Source of the DNA: Gordonia otitidis NBRC 100426
GTDB taxonomy: Bacteria; Actinomycetota; Actinomycetes; Mycobacteriales; Mycobacteriaceae
DNA: 64,000 nucleotides
Direction of reading: 5' to 3'
Assembly (NCBI RefSeq): GCF_000248075.1
Contig: NZ_BAFB01000076.1
Coordinates: 18,121 to 82,120 of the forward strand
How positions within the stretch are numbered: the first letter of the stretch is position 1; every line of letters starts with the position of its first letter. Positions 49,701 to 61,400 of this stretch are shown piece after piece. Below the pieces are notes generated by a model. That model ran no database searches. It saw nothing but the letters and a program-made list of their open reading frames with translations, and was not told the DNA's origin. The position numbers were made by a program, and so were the translations under genes.

Positions 49701-52428
49701 CGTCGAGGTCCGTCTGCCGCACCCGATCGAGAAGATCCGTGAAGCTCTGCTCGGGCACGACCGCTGTCCTCAGCACCAGAGTGTTGACGAACATACCGAT
49801 CAGTGGTTCGAGCTCACGTCGGTCACGCCCGGCGATCGGCGTGCCGATCGCGAGGTCGTCGGTTGCCGACAAGCGTGCGAGTAGAACGGCGAGCGCGGCA
49901 TGGAGAACCATGAACGGCGTCATCCGGTGACTTCGTGCGACCTCCTCGACGCGTCGAGCCACATCGGCGGGGATCACGAAGTCGGTTCGCGCACCACGTC
50001 CCGTCGCGATCGCCGGCCGTACGGTATCGGTCGGGAGCTCCAACACGTCCGGCAGTCCTGTGAGTTGATTGCGCCAGAACGCCAGTTGCCTGCCGATGAT
50101 GGACTCGGGGTCGGCGGGATCTCCGAGCACGTCATGCTGCCAGATTGCGTGGTCGGCCACCTGCACGTCGAGATCCGGCAGACCAGCGGGATCACCCGCC
50201 ACCCGCTGCGCATAGGCGGTCACGAGATCACCGACGAGTGGGCGCAACGACTCGCCGTCGGAAGCGATGTGGTGCAGCACGAGCGCGAAGACATACCCAC
50301 CGTCGCCGGTGTCGAGCAGACGTGCCCGGATCGGCCACACCGTCGAGAGGTCGAATCCCGCTGTGGCCGCCCATTCGATGTCGTCGCCGGTGGTGGCCGC
50401 AGCAACGTCGAGCATTGACGGAATGCGTGACACGTCATGGACTCGTTGGAATGGGACACCCGCAGAAGCGGGGAAGGTGGTGCGCAACACCTCGTGTCGC
50501 GCGACGACGTCGGCAACAGCTCCCCACAGCGCATCAACGTCGAGCACACCGGTCAGCCGCATGACAAGCGGGATGTTGTAAGAACCGGACGTGGGGTCGA
50601 ACCGGTTGATGAACCACATTCTGGTCTGTGCGTGTGACAGCGGTATCTCGTCAGGCCGTGACTCCGCGCGGACCACGGCGGGTAGTGTGCCGCCGCGTCC
50701 GATGGTGGACGCGAGCGTGCGCACCGTCCCCGCCTCGAAAACGTCGCGGATGGTCACGTCCACGTCGAATGCGTCGGTCGCCCGCGCCGCGATACGCATC
50801 GCCGACAGCGAGTTACCTCCGACGTCGAAGAGCGAAGCGTCCGCCGAGACCCCATCGGTGCCGAGTACTTCATCGAAGATCGCCGCGAGCCTTTCCTCGG
50901 CCGGGCCCGTCGGGGCGACGTGATCGACCGCAGCGATCTGCGGCTCGGGCAACAGTCGGCGCGCAACCTTGCCGGAATTGTTCAACGGCATTTCGTCGAG
51001 CAGAACCCACGCGGTGGGCCGCATGTATTCGGGCAACGAACGCGCGAGTTCGTCGTCGACGAGACGCATGTCCACCGATGCAGGTGTCACGTAACCGACG
51101 AGTTGTTCACCGGCGCCAGCGTTGCGAACCGCGGCGGCGGCATTGACGACGCCGGGACACGACGTCAGGACCGCCTCGATCTCCCCTAGTTCGAGGCGCT
51201 GCCCACGGAGTTTGACCTGGAAATCGTTGCGCCCCAGATATTCGAGCTCACCCCGGGCGTTCCAGCGCACACGATCTCCCGTGCGATACAGCCGACTCCC
51301 GACTGGTCCGAACGGATCCGCCACGAATCGAGCCGCAGTGAGATCTGATTGACCGGCGTAACCGCGCGCCACCTGCACGCCGCCGATGTACAGTTCGCCG
51401 GGCACCCCCTCGGGCACCCACTGCAACCACGAATCGAGAACATAGGTCCGGACGCCTCTCGCGGGAGGGCCGATCGGCACGATGTGCGAACCCTCGTCCA
51501 CACGCACCACACTGGTCGCGACCTCCAGCGTGGTTTCGGCCGGTCCGTAGAGGTTGACTATCGATGCCCCGACGAACGTCTCCTGCGCGGCCTTCGCCAC
51601 GGCAGGCGTCAACGCCTCGCCTCCGGACATGACGACGCGCAGTGCGTGGGAATCGGCAAGTCGCATACCGACTTCTTCGACGAACGCCGCGAGCACCGAC
51701 GGAACGAAGTGAACGACGGTGACCGCTTCGCGTATCAAGAGATCGGCGAGATACCTGGCGTCAGCGTGCCTTCCAGGCTCTGCGACCACGAGCGTGCCAC
51801 CCACGACGAACGGCATGAACAGTTCCGTCACCGAGGGGTCGAAGGTTATCGGCGTCTTCTGAACGAACACGTCTGTTTCCTTGAGCGTGAGTTCGTCTCG
51901 GGCACTCTCGAAGCGATTGACGACCGACCTGTGCGAAACTGTGACGCCTTTGGGTACGCCCGTGGACCCGGAGGTGAACAGGGTATAGGCGGGGTTGTCC
52001 GCGTGCAGCGTCTCGCATCGTGGCGGTTCGAGAGCCTCGTTCGACCGGGGAAGCGCTCCGCTGCAGTCGATCTCGACGAGGCCGACGAGATCACCGAGTG
52101 TCTCGCGCACATCCCCCGAACCCGGCCCCACGAGCGCCACGCGTGCGCCGGTCGCACTCACCGTGTCGTGGATTCGGTTCTCGGGTGCGCTCGGATCCAT
52201 AGGCACATAGCACCCGCCGGCGGCGACCACAGCATGCGCGGCAACGACCAATTCCACCGACCGCTCCACGGCCACCACCACCGCCACTTCGGGGCCGACG
52301 CCTCGATCCCTCAACCGGTCTGCATACGCCCGCACCCATGTCCTGAACTCCGTGTACGAGACGCGACGGCCTGCGAATACCAGGGCGGTGGTTTCGACGT
52401 CGTCGGCGATCGTCAACAACTCAGTCAT
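46720..52428 (-). CDS. Terminal NRPS subunit beginning with an A domain: A-T-C-A-T-TE (NRPS-2b)
   Basis: This 1902-residue protein starts directly with an A domain ([14 protein letters not shown]). The order is A ([12 protein letters not shown] near 51960), T (GGNSL near 50810), C (HHIASDGES near 50260), A ([12 protein letters not shown] near 48800), T (GGNSL near 47665) and TE (GWSVGG near 47278; late His in DTHHLGLA). I read the pockets as DPTHMGLLEK, with the A5 motif altered to GPAET, and DALFYGLIGK; neither is assigned. The ATG at 52428 overlaps the upstream subunit's stop by 8 bases and follows AGGAG. The C domain that must serve the first A domain ends the upstream protein. The TE releases the product of the line. 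Confidence 0.92.
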   Translation of the reverse strand: MTELLTIADDVETTALVFAGRRVSYTEFRTWVRAYADRLRDRGVGPEVAVVVAVERSVELVVAAHAVVAAGGCYVPMDPSAPENRIHDTVSATGARVALVGPGSGDVRETLGDLVGLVEIDCSGALPRSNEALEPPRCETLHADNPAYTLFTSGSTGVPKGVTVSHRSVVNRFESARDELTLKETDVFVQKTPITFDPSVTELFMPFVVGGTLVVAEPGRHADARYLADLLIREAVTVVHFVPSVLAAFVEEVGMRLADSHALRVVMSGGEALTPAVAKAAQETFVGASIVNLYGPAETTLEVATSVVRVDEGSHIVPIGPPARGVRTYVLDSWLQWVPEGVPGELYIGGVQVARGYAGQSDLTAARFVADPFGPVGSRLYRTGDRVRWNARGELEYLGRNDFQVKLRGQRLELGEIEAVLTSCPGVVNAAAAVRNAGAGEQLVGYVTPASVDMRLVDDELARSLPEYMRPTAWVLLDEMPLNNSGKVARRLLPEPQIAAVDHVAPTGPAEERLAAIFDEVLGTDGVSADASLFDVGGNSLSAMRIAARATDAFDVDVTIRDVFEAGTVRTLASTIGRGGTLPAVVRAESRPDEIPLSHAQTRMWFINRFDPTSGSYNIPLVMRLTGVLDVDALWGAVADVVARHEVLRTTFPASAGVPFQRVHDVSRIPSMLDVAAATTGDDIEWAATAGFDLSTVWPIRARLLDTGDGGYVFALVLHHIASDGESLRPLVGDLVTAYAQRVAGDPAGLPDLDVQVADHAIWQHDVLGDPADPESIIGRQLAFWRNQLTGLPDVLELPTDTVRPAIATGRGARTDFVIPADVARRVEEVARSHRMTPFMVLHAALAVLLARLSATDDLAIGTPIAGRDRRELEPLIGMFVNTLVLRTAVVPEQSFTDLLDRVRQTDLDAFAHGDVPFETVVDAVGPVRSEAFAPLAQVWLTVDGATSVELAGTDLDSTTVGELTISPMPTESVSAKVDLLVGVSPAPEGDWGGSVIYATDLFRPATVERFARQLVRILDEVTATPTVGVGGVALADAVEPATVTGGSATPAVLLPDIFAEAARRWPSHVAVVDSHDSQLTYAEIDRESNRLARWLIARGAGPETLVALALNRSTELLTAIWAVAKTGAGYVPIDPGYPAERVSAMIADSGAHFGLAHVDGLPSSTEFIWIATDSEEVQAGIGSFGDGPLSDADRAAPIRVDNVAYVIYTSGSTGRPKGVAVTHSGLANFGTEEIRRADADPAARVLGFASPSFDASVLEYLLATMSGGTLVYRPQSAVGGIELQDYMIRHGITHTFLTPSVLSTLIPSALPTLHTVYAGGEAVPQLLVDRWAPVHRVQNLYGPTETTIGVTIGQPMDAGEPVLLGGPLAGVGLVVADSRLQPVPEGVVGELYVSGGALSRGYLDRPGLTAERFVANPFGRPGERMYRTGDLVRWRRVGDELAVDYLGRSDTQVKLRGLRLELGEIESVIGSFPGVRSVVVVGVGGIVTTALAAYVVSDPGLDTDSLKAFTGQRLPGFMVPDTVTVLDELPLTPVGKLDRRALPEPDAIVGDYVAPEGQTELAVAEIMAEILEAPHVSATTSFFELGGNSLSATRLVARLRETCGFDIELVSLFRDPTVRGIARAVEAGDRSVGSVLLPLRTQGTRPPLFCIHPAGGLAWFYGGLAPYLTDRPIYGVQDPYVVTGEAINSDAKEIARRYVDEIRRVRATGPYHLLGWSVGGVLADAVATTLQDEGEHVAFLGVMDARPLESDEHSTETGHAAEPDGELVADILGGWRDLFDLGADVTAATPDQVAEIVRAQLSGMGLIEDDQVGRIMESFAAAEVVVARFRPSTFVGDMLVFTATADKDDPAIVAEAWRPYVTGQIRNVDIDTHHLGLADEAALAVIGPELETALRWADGSE

Positions 52429-55400
52429 CGTGAGGCTCTCCTGTCGACGCATCTGATCCTCCCGATGAACGCGACCTCGGCAAGCCGTCCACCCGTGTGA
52501 GGCGACGGAGGGTGCCGTCCGTGACCGGCGGTCCCCCGTCCGACCATTGCGCCAACTGCTGCCGCTCCTGTTCATCGATCAGCGGGGCCAGTGCGACCGG
52601 AGCATCGGGATCCGCGGTCAGCGCTGCGAGCATCGTGACGAGTTTGGCTGCCATGTCGCGAACCCGCTTCTCGTCGAACAGATCAACCGCGTAGAGCAAC
52701 GATCCGGTCCAGTCGCCGTCCTCGGCGGCGTGCACCTCTACCGTGACATCGACCTGCGCGGGCACGAAGTCGACAGCAATCGGCTCGACGCCCAGACCGC
52801 CGGTGTCGTCGGCCGCAATCGCCGGTGCGGGCTCGGTGAACGCCAGCATAACCTGCGCGAGGGGCGCGAACGACTGAGAGCGTGTGGGGTTGACCCGTTC
52901 CACCACGGACTCGAACGGAACGTCGGCATGTGCGAAGGCACCCAGGTCGGTCGCGCGTACCCCTGCCAACACGTCACGGAACGAGAAGCCGAGCGACAAG
53001 CGCGTCCGGAGGACGAGAGTGTTGACGAACATCCCGACGAGCGGGTCCAGCACGGCACGGCCGCGGCACGCAACCGGCGTCGACACCACGACGTCGTCGG
53101 TATCACCGAGTCGAGCGAGCAGCACCGTCAGCGCGCTATGGATCACCATGAACGGGGTGGCGCCCGCCTCGCTTGCCAAAGCGGTCACTCGGGCAACGAT
53201 CGGTGCGGGGAGGTCGAAATCGACACGCGCCCCCACATGGGTTGCGACCTCGGGGCGCGGGCGATCGGCAGGCAACTGTAGGACATCCGGCACATCGCTC
53301 AACTGCTTCTCCCAGAAGCGTAGTTGCGTCCCTGCCACGGATGCGTCGTCATCCGGACTCCCCAGCACCTCGTGCTGCCAGATCGCAAAATCGGCGAACT
53401 GCACAGCCAGCGGGGGGAATTGAGGTTCGTTGCCTGCTCGTCGGGCCGCGTAGGCAATGGCGAGATCTCCGATCAGCGGTGCCATCGACTCGCCGTCGGC
53501 GACGATGTGGTGCAGGACGGCCGCGAACAACAAAGACCCGTCGCCCTGCCTGCACACCCTGATCCGCCACGGGGGTGCGACTGTGCTGTCGAAACCCGTC
53601 CCGGCAGCCTCGGCGATCTGCGCGGCGCTGCCCACAGTGGCCCAATCGGGCGCAGCGGCAGGGTCATCCGACGACAGGATCACCTGCCGCGCACCGTCGT
53701 TGTCGCCCGGAAAGACCGTTCGCAGAATCTCATGGCGTTCGACGATGTCGGAGACGGCGGTGCGCAGGACATCGACATCCACGTCGCCGGACAAGCGCAC
53801 CACGATGGGGATGTTGTACGTGGCCTCGTTCGGCTCGAACTGGTTGATGAACCACATGCGTTGTTGCCCGAACGACAACGGGATTCGGTCTGGCCGCGGG
53901 CTACGAGCAGTGATCTCGCCGAGCGCAGGGCGTCCGCCCCGCTCGGGGGAAGCGAGCTCGCGTACCGACGGCGCGTCGAACAGGTCCCGCACCGACAGGT
54001 CGGCCCCAAGGATCTCGCCGACGCGAGCAGCAACTCGCATGGCCGACAACGAGTTGCCCCCGAGGTCGAAGAAACTCGTGGTGACCGAAACCCGATCGAC
54101 ACCGAGGACGTCGGCGAACGCGTCGGCGATCCGGCGCTCGATCTCCGACTCGGCCGCGACGAACTCGCCGGCCTGCGGAGCCAGCGGTTCCGGAAGTGCC
54201 CCGCGGTCGAGCTTGCCCACCGGCGTGAGCGGGAGATGGTCGAGCACCATCACCGCATCAGGCACCATGAAAGATGGCAGTCTGGTCGAGGCGAACGCCT
54301 TCAGGTCTGCGACGTCGATGGTCTGCTCGGCCACCAGATACGCGGCCAACGACGTTGCGACGCTTCCTCCCACACCGACCACGACGACCGAACGCACGCC
54401 CGGGAACTCGCCGAGGACCGCCTCGATCTCACCGAGTTCGAGGCGCAGGCCACGCAGCTTCACCTGTCCGTCTTCACGCCCGAGGTACTCGAGCACCGGT
54501 GCCCCCTCGGAGTCCCGGCGACACCGCACGACATCACCGGTCCGGTACATCCGTTCGCCAGGTTTGCCCAGCGGATCGGCCACGAAGGACGCCGCGGTCA
54601 GATCCGGACGACGAAGGTATCCGCGTGCCAGTGCCCGTCCACGGATGTAGAGATCTCCCGGCAGTCCGAAGGGAACGGGCAGCATACGGGCGTCGAGAAC
54701 CAGGAAGTCCACCCCGGCGATCGGGCCGCCAAGGCGGACCGGGTCGGTTGCCGACATCGCGGCACCGATGGTCACACCAATGGTGGTCTCGGTGGGCCCA
54801 TAGACATTCTTCAGTGGAAGATAGTGCGACCACAGGTTTTTCAGCGTTGTACTGATTGCCTCGCCACCGGCGAACACCGTGCGTAGCGACCCTACCCTTG
54901 TCGGATCGATTGTGCCGAGAACCGTCGGGGTCAGGAACGTGTGCGTCACGGAGTGGTTGAGGATGTAGTCCTCGAGCAGTGTGCCACCCACGGCGTCTGC
55001 CGGCCGGTAGACCAGCGTTCCGCCTGACCGCGTGGCGAGCAGGTACTCGAGCACCGACGCGTCGAAACTCGGTGACGCAAAACCCAGTACGCGAGAGTCT
55101 GGCCCGGCTGCCCCGCCCCGGATGATCTCGTTGGCGAAGTTCACCAGGCCCTCGTGGGTGACTGCAACCCCTTTGGGTCGTCCGGTCGACCCCGACGTGT
55201 AGATCACGTACGCCACATCTGCAGTCGATGGCCGACGACGGGCAGCAAGCGCACTCAGTGGGGCTTCGTCGGCTCCGCCGTCAACAGCGAGCACCGTGTC
55301 CTCGACCAGTGTGACCCACGTGGTGGCCTCGGGGAGACCGGTCACGTGTTCGACGGTGAGGCCTAGTTCTGCCTGCGCGTCGTCGAGCATCAATCTGACG

Positions 55401-58400
55401 CGGTCCGCCGGGTAATCGGGATCGACGGGCAGATACGCTGCGCCCGTCTTGGCTACGGCCCAGATCGCGGCCAGGAGCATGGTGGATCTCGGAATAGCCA
55501 GCGCCACAAGAGATCCAACACCGATTCCACGTTCGGAAAGTTCACGCGCCAATCGGTTGGACACCGCGTCGAGATCACGATAGGTAAGGCAACGACCAGC
55601 AGCATCGGTAACAGCGGTACGTTCGGGCCAGTCACGAGCAGCCTGGCCGAACACCTCGGACAGCAATACGGCGTCGGCGCCCGCTCCCCCGCCGACGACT
55701 CCGGATTCGTCTGCGGCCAACGAGATGTCGCCGATCAGTCCATCCGGACGTGCCACTGCGGCGGCCAGGATGCGACGCAGGACGCTCTCGAAGACCTCGA
55801 TCTGCTCGCCGTCGAAAGCCTCCTCCAGGTACTTGAGGGTGAGGACGATGCCATCGGGACTCGGCGAACCCGTGAGATTCAACGGGTAGTGCGTGGAGTC
55901 CGCGGTCTCCACCCCGACTACCGGCAACGCGCCTTCGGCAACCTCGGTCAACGCTTCGGAATTCACTGGATAGGACTCGTACGCGCTCAGGGTGTCGAAC
56001 AGCACGGCGTGCGATGTCAGGGACGTCAGTTCCGAGAGTCCGAGATGCTGGTGATCAAGGACCCGGACCTTGTCGGCCTGTATGGACGACAATACGTCTG
56101 CGATGCTCGCGGCCGGGTTCACGTCGACGACCGTCGGCACAGTGTTGATGAACAGCCCGACCATCGTCTCGACTCCGTCAAGATCGGCCGGTCGACCCGA
56201 CACGGTCTCACCGAACGTGACGACCCGGTTACCGGTCAGTCGCGACAGCAGTACGGCCCAGGCGAATTGGAGTACCGTCGCCATGGTGACACCGCGCTCT
56301 CGTGCGAGCGCGTCGAGTTCGCGGCTGCATTCCGCACCCAACGCGAACCGATGGTCGCGAGGGGTTCGGGTTGCTCCACCGACGGCATCGGGCACCACGA
56401 GCGTCGGCTCCGTGACCGCTGCGAGAACCTCTCCCCACGCCTTGATTCCCGCGTCGTGGTCGGACAGGGCCAGACGCTTTGTGTACCGGCCGAATCCGTC
56501 GCCGCGATCGCCGAGTTGTGCCGTGTACGTGGCCCCCGTCGCATACAGCGAAAGCAGATCCGCCAATACCAGGGGCCCCGACCATCCGTCGAACAGGATG
56601 TGGTGGTTGGTGATCACGACGCTGATGCCAGACGCGTGATGCACCGCAACCACTCGCATCAGCGGTGGCCGAGTGAAATCGAAGGGAATTGCCGTCTCTC
56701 GTGCTGCGATAGCCGACACTTCCTCGGCGGTCGAGCCGGCGGAGGCATCGATTCCGATCTCACGCCACGGGACATCGACCTCGTCGACGACCACCGCGAC
56801 GATGGCACCGCCGCGCGTCCTGACGAACGACGAACGCAGCGCGGCATGATGCGCCACAACACGTTCGGTGGCCTCACGTAACCGATCGAGATCGACCCCA
56901 CTCCGCAGATGAAGCACTGTCTGCGTCGAATACACGTCGACGTCACCCTGCGTGGACGACACCCGATCGGCCTCGAAGTAGAGTCCCGACTGAAGGGGTG
57001 TGAGCGGCCAGATATCTGCTCCGGGATAGCGTTCGGCGAGTTCGTCGAGTTCTGTCTGAGTCAGTTCCACCCCGGGCACGTCGGAGGGTGACAGACCGAC
57101 GTGTCGACGTTCGGCCACATGATCAACGATGGTCTCGAGCTCGGCAGTCCACCTGCGCACGATCTCTCGTACATCGCTTTCGGTGACCAGACGGGACACA
57201 TATCCGACATCGATCGTCATGTGTCGGCCGTCCGTCCCTGGCACCACGCCGACGTTGATGGCGATGGCATTCTGCGCGAGCATCGAACCGGAAACCGTCG
57301 CGGGCAGAGCGGGTGCGGCGGGATCGGGCATGAGATCGGTTGGGCTGAAGCCATTCTCCGACGAAGCCCGCGCACCGAGGTAGTTGAACCCGACGGCCGG
57401 GAGGGCACGGTCGGCAAGCGCCGAATCCGGCTGCCGGAGCAGACCGAATCCGATACCGTTATCCGGCAGCGCGACGCGCTCTTCCTTCGCCGACTTGATC
57501 GCGTGCACGATGTCGGGACCCGGGTCGATCAGCAACGGTGCGATGGTGGTGAACCATCCAACTGTTCTCGAGAGGTCGGATCGACGTGGCCGGGAGCCGC
57601 GTTCGGTGACCGCTTCGTAACGTCCGTGGCCTTCCACCTGGATCGGCAATGGCAGCTGTTCACGGTCATCACGACTGCGCATCCAACCGGAAAGCGCACG
57701 TGCCAGCGCACCCAGCAGAACATCGTTGACGTTGCCTCCGAACGCCTCCGGGACACGGGTGAGAAGTACCTCGGTCACGTCCGGTGCCACCGTATGAGTC
57801 GACGACGCCACCCCGGACATCCGGTCGACATTCCTGTCCAGAAGTAGGCGTACATCATCCGGAGCCGGTAGCCTGCGCGTCCAATAGGGTACTTCGTCCT
57901 GGCGTCCTGGCGCCTGCGCAGCCAAGGCATGAGCCCATGCACGGGAGGTGGTCACCTCTCGCCGCAGCGATACGTCGATGCCCCCGGCACGCTGCGCCCA
58001 CGCCGTCGCCAGGTCCTCGATGAGGACCGGCCACGAGACCGCGTCCACCGCGAGGTGGTGGACAACCAGTACAAGTCGTGACACCCCCTTGGGCCCGAAC
58101 ACCAGTACCGCACGCAGGAGCCGACCGCGGGTCGGATCGAGGTCAGCGGCAGCCTCGGCGTGTGCCGTACGCAGGACGTCGGCGAAATCGGACGAGTCCG
58201 CAGACACCTCGGTGACGAATGTCGACACCGAGCTCGTGGGATCAAACCCGACGCGATCAAGCGTCCACGTCCCGCTCTCCCGACTCAACCGGCTACTCAG
58301 AGAGGGATGGTTCTCGACGAGATCGCCGAGAACCGTACCCAGCGCCTCCTCAGTGATCCGATCAGACGCAAACAGGACGGCTGCCTGGTTGAAGTCGGCG

Positions 58401-61400
58401 AAATCACCTGGTTCTGTTGAATGTTCGATCATCCAGGAAACGATGGGCAACATCGACGACGAGTCGTCAATGACGTCGTCGGTCAACAGCGGTGCGCGAT
58501 GGTGGTCGGCTGCGGCGGCACGGACCATTGCCCGCACGGTGCGATGCTCGAAGATGTCGCGCGGAGTGAGCACGATTCCCGCAGAGCGGGCAGCGGAAGC
58601 CAACTGGATGGACATGATGGAATCGCCACCGAGTGCGAAGAACGACTCCCTCACGCTCACGCGCTCGATCCCCAGAAGCCCGCAGACGATCCCCGCCAAC
58701 ACTTCCTCTGTCGCCGATTCAGGGCCGACGTAGTCGTCAAGTGCGGCCGGATCCGGTTGTGGCAGTGCGCGCACGTCCAACTTTCCGCCGGGTGTCAGCG
58801 GCAGTCCGTCGAGCACCACGATCCGGTGCGGAACCATGTGTCCGGCCAGCCGTGCCGCCGCGTCCGCGGTCAAGTGGTCGACGTCGATCGCGGCACCTGG
58901 TATCGGGACGACGTAGGCCACTAGGCGAGTTCGTTCCGACGCATCGCTGCGTCCGACGACCACTGCGGTTGCCACTGTGGGGGATGCTGCGAGGACCGAC
59001 TCGATCTCGCCCAGTTCGACTCGCTGACCGTTGATCTTGACCTGATCGTCGGCTCGACCGGCGAAAACGAGGTCGCCGTTGACGTCGATTCGGGCAAGAT
59101 CGCCCGTTGCGTACATGCGATCACCGGCGTTGGCGCTGAACGGGTCCGCGACAAACGCAGTCGCGGTGAGCCCCGGCCGTTGGAAGTAGCCGCGCGCCAG
59201 CGAATCGTGGGCACCGAGATACAATTCGCCGACCACGCCAGTCGGCACAGGATGGAGGCGTTGGTCGAGGACGTAGACCGCGACACCTCGGATCGGGCGT
59301 CCGATGGTGACCGGCCGGCCCGGCAACGACAGCGCCGTGGTCGACCAGATCGTCGCCTCAGACGGTCCATACAGGTTGAACACCTCACGACCGTCAGTCG
59401 CCCACCGTTCGACGAGTTCGGGCGGACACGCCTCACCGACCGTCATGAGGTTTCGGACGAACGGGGCCCGTGCGGGGTCGACGGTCGCCAGTACCGTCGG
59501 GGTGATGACCATGTCGGTGACCCGGTCACTCTCCAGAACGTGGCCGAGGGCGTCGCCTGCATAGTCCGAGGCGGGTGCAATCACCAGCGTATGACCGCGA
59601 CCCAACGCGTAGAGCATCTCGAAGAACGCTGCGTCGAAACTCGGTGATGCGACATGCAGGGAACGCGAGATCGTCTGCCGCTGCCCCGCGGATCTGTCCG
59701 CAGCCGGCTGGCCGCCACCTGCGATTTCCCCGTCTGCGATTTCCCCGTCTGCGATTTCCCCGTCTGCGATTTCCCCGTCTGCTGCCAGCAGGTTGGCAAT
59801 TCCCCGCTGGCTCACCGCGACTGCTTTCGGACGACCGGTCGTGCCAGACGTGTAAATGAGATACGCCAGATTGTCTATCCGTGGAACCCCACGTAGTTCC
59901 GTCGGCGCGATCGGGCCGTCATCGATCCCTTCGACGAGGGATTCGAGTTCGAGCCACCTGCACGTCGAGCCGAGGTCGTCGCGGTACCTTGTGTCGGTCA
60001 ATCCGATGCGCACACCCGAGTCGCTGATCATGTACTCGATGCGCTCGGATGGGTATCGCGGGTCGATCGGCACGAAGGCCGCTCCGGCCTTCAACACCCC
60101 GAACGCAGCCGCCACCGAACGCATCGACCGTTCGATGCCGATTGCGACAACGTCCTCGACACCGATGCCCTCGCCGATCAACGCTCGCGCGATCGCATTG
60201 GTCCACCGCTCGAAGTCGTTGTAGGAGAGCTCTTCTCCTGCACTCACGAGCGCCGTACGTACCGGGTCGATCGTACGTCGGGAGAGCAGGTCGACCAGTG
60301 TGGCCGGACCGCTCACCCCGCCGTCCTCGGCGGGATCGACCGCCCCAGTGGAGTTGCGTCCTACCGAGGTAATCGACGCTGCCGATTCACCAACCACATC
60401 GATGTCGCCGACCGCGATCTGTGAATCTTCGACCATTGCCCACAGCACCGACTGCCACACCGACACGAAGCCGTCTATCGATCGCTCGTCGAACAGCGCT
60501 GTGGCATAGGTGATCTCGACAGCCATCGGGCTGTCTGCGGTACGGTCGGCGACCGCCATCAACAGATCGAGCTTCGCCGCGTCCTCATGGACCGCCAGTG
60601 GTTGCACGGTGATACCGCCCACGGCCACCTGCGCGTCCGGGGCCCTGCGCGCCGCATCGACATGTGTGAATCCGATCTGCGCGAGCGGTGCGTACGCCGT
60701 TGCCCTGTCAGGAGCCAACTCGTCGACGAGATCGTCGAACTGGACGTCTGAGTTGGCAAACGCGTCGACGTCGGTCGCGCGGACCTCGGATAGGAAGTTC
60801 GCGATGGTCTCGCCACCCGATAACCGGGTGCGCAACAGCAGGGTATTGACGAACATCCCGACGAGGTCATCGGTGGCCGGGTCGGTCCGACCGGCAATCG
60901 CCGAACTGACGACAACGTCGTCTGTTGCGGCGAGGCGCGCGATCGTGATCGCAAGCGCCGCATGCGTCACCATGAACATGGTGAGTCCTCGGTCACGGGC
61001 AAAGGTCTCGACGCCTGAGGCGAGGCGGTCATCGATATCGGCGCGCAGCACGGCTGCGTCGGTGACCATCACCGCGGGGCGCGGCCGGTCCATCGGTAGG
61101 TCGGTGACCTGCGGCAGATCCGCCAGCTGCGCGCGCCAGTACGCGCGTTGAGCACCGACCCCTTCGGCACCGGCCCCGCGCGCAACCCGCTCACGCTGCC
61201 AGATGGCGAAATCGGCGTACTGGACTGCGAGCCCGGGCAGGGTGGCGTCTGAGTACCCGCTGCGGTACGCATACGCAGCAAGCAGATCGCGCAGGAAGAT
61301 CGTGGTGGATTCACCGTCGAACGCGATGTGATGGACAGTGACGACGACGTCGACGGTCGCGCTGTCGACACGCCGCACTCTAATTCTGCTGGGCAATGTC

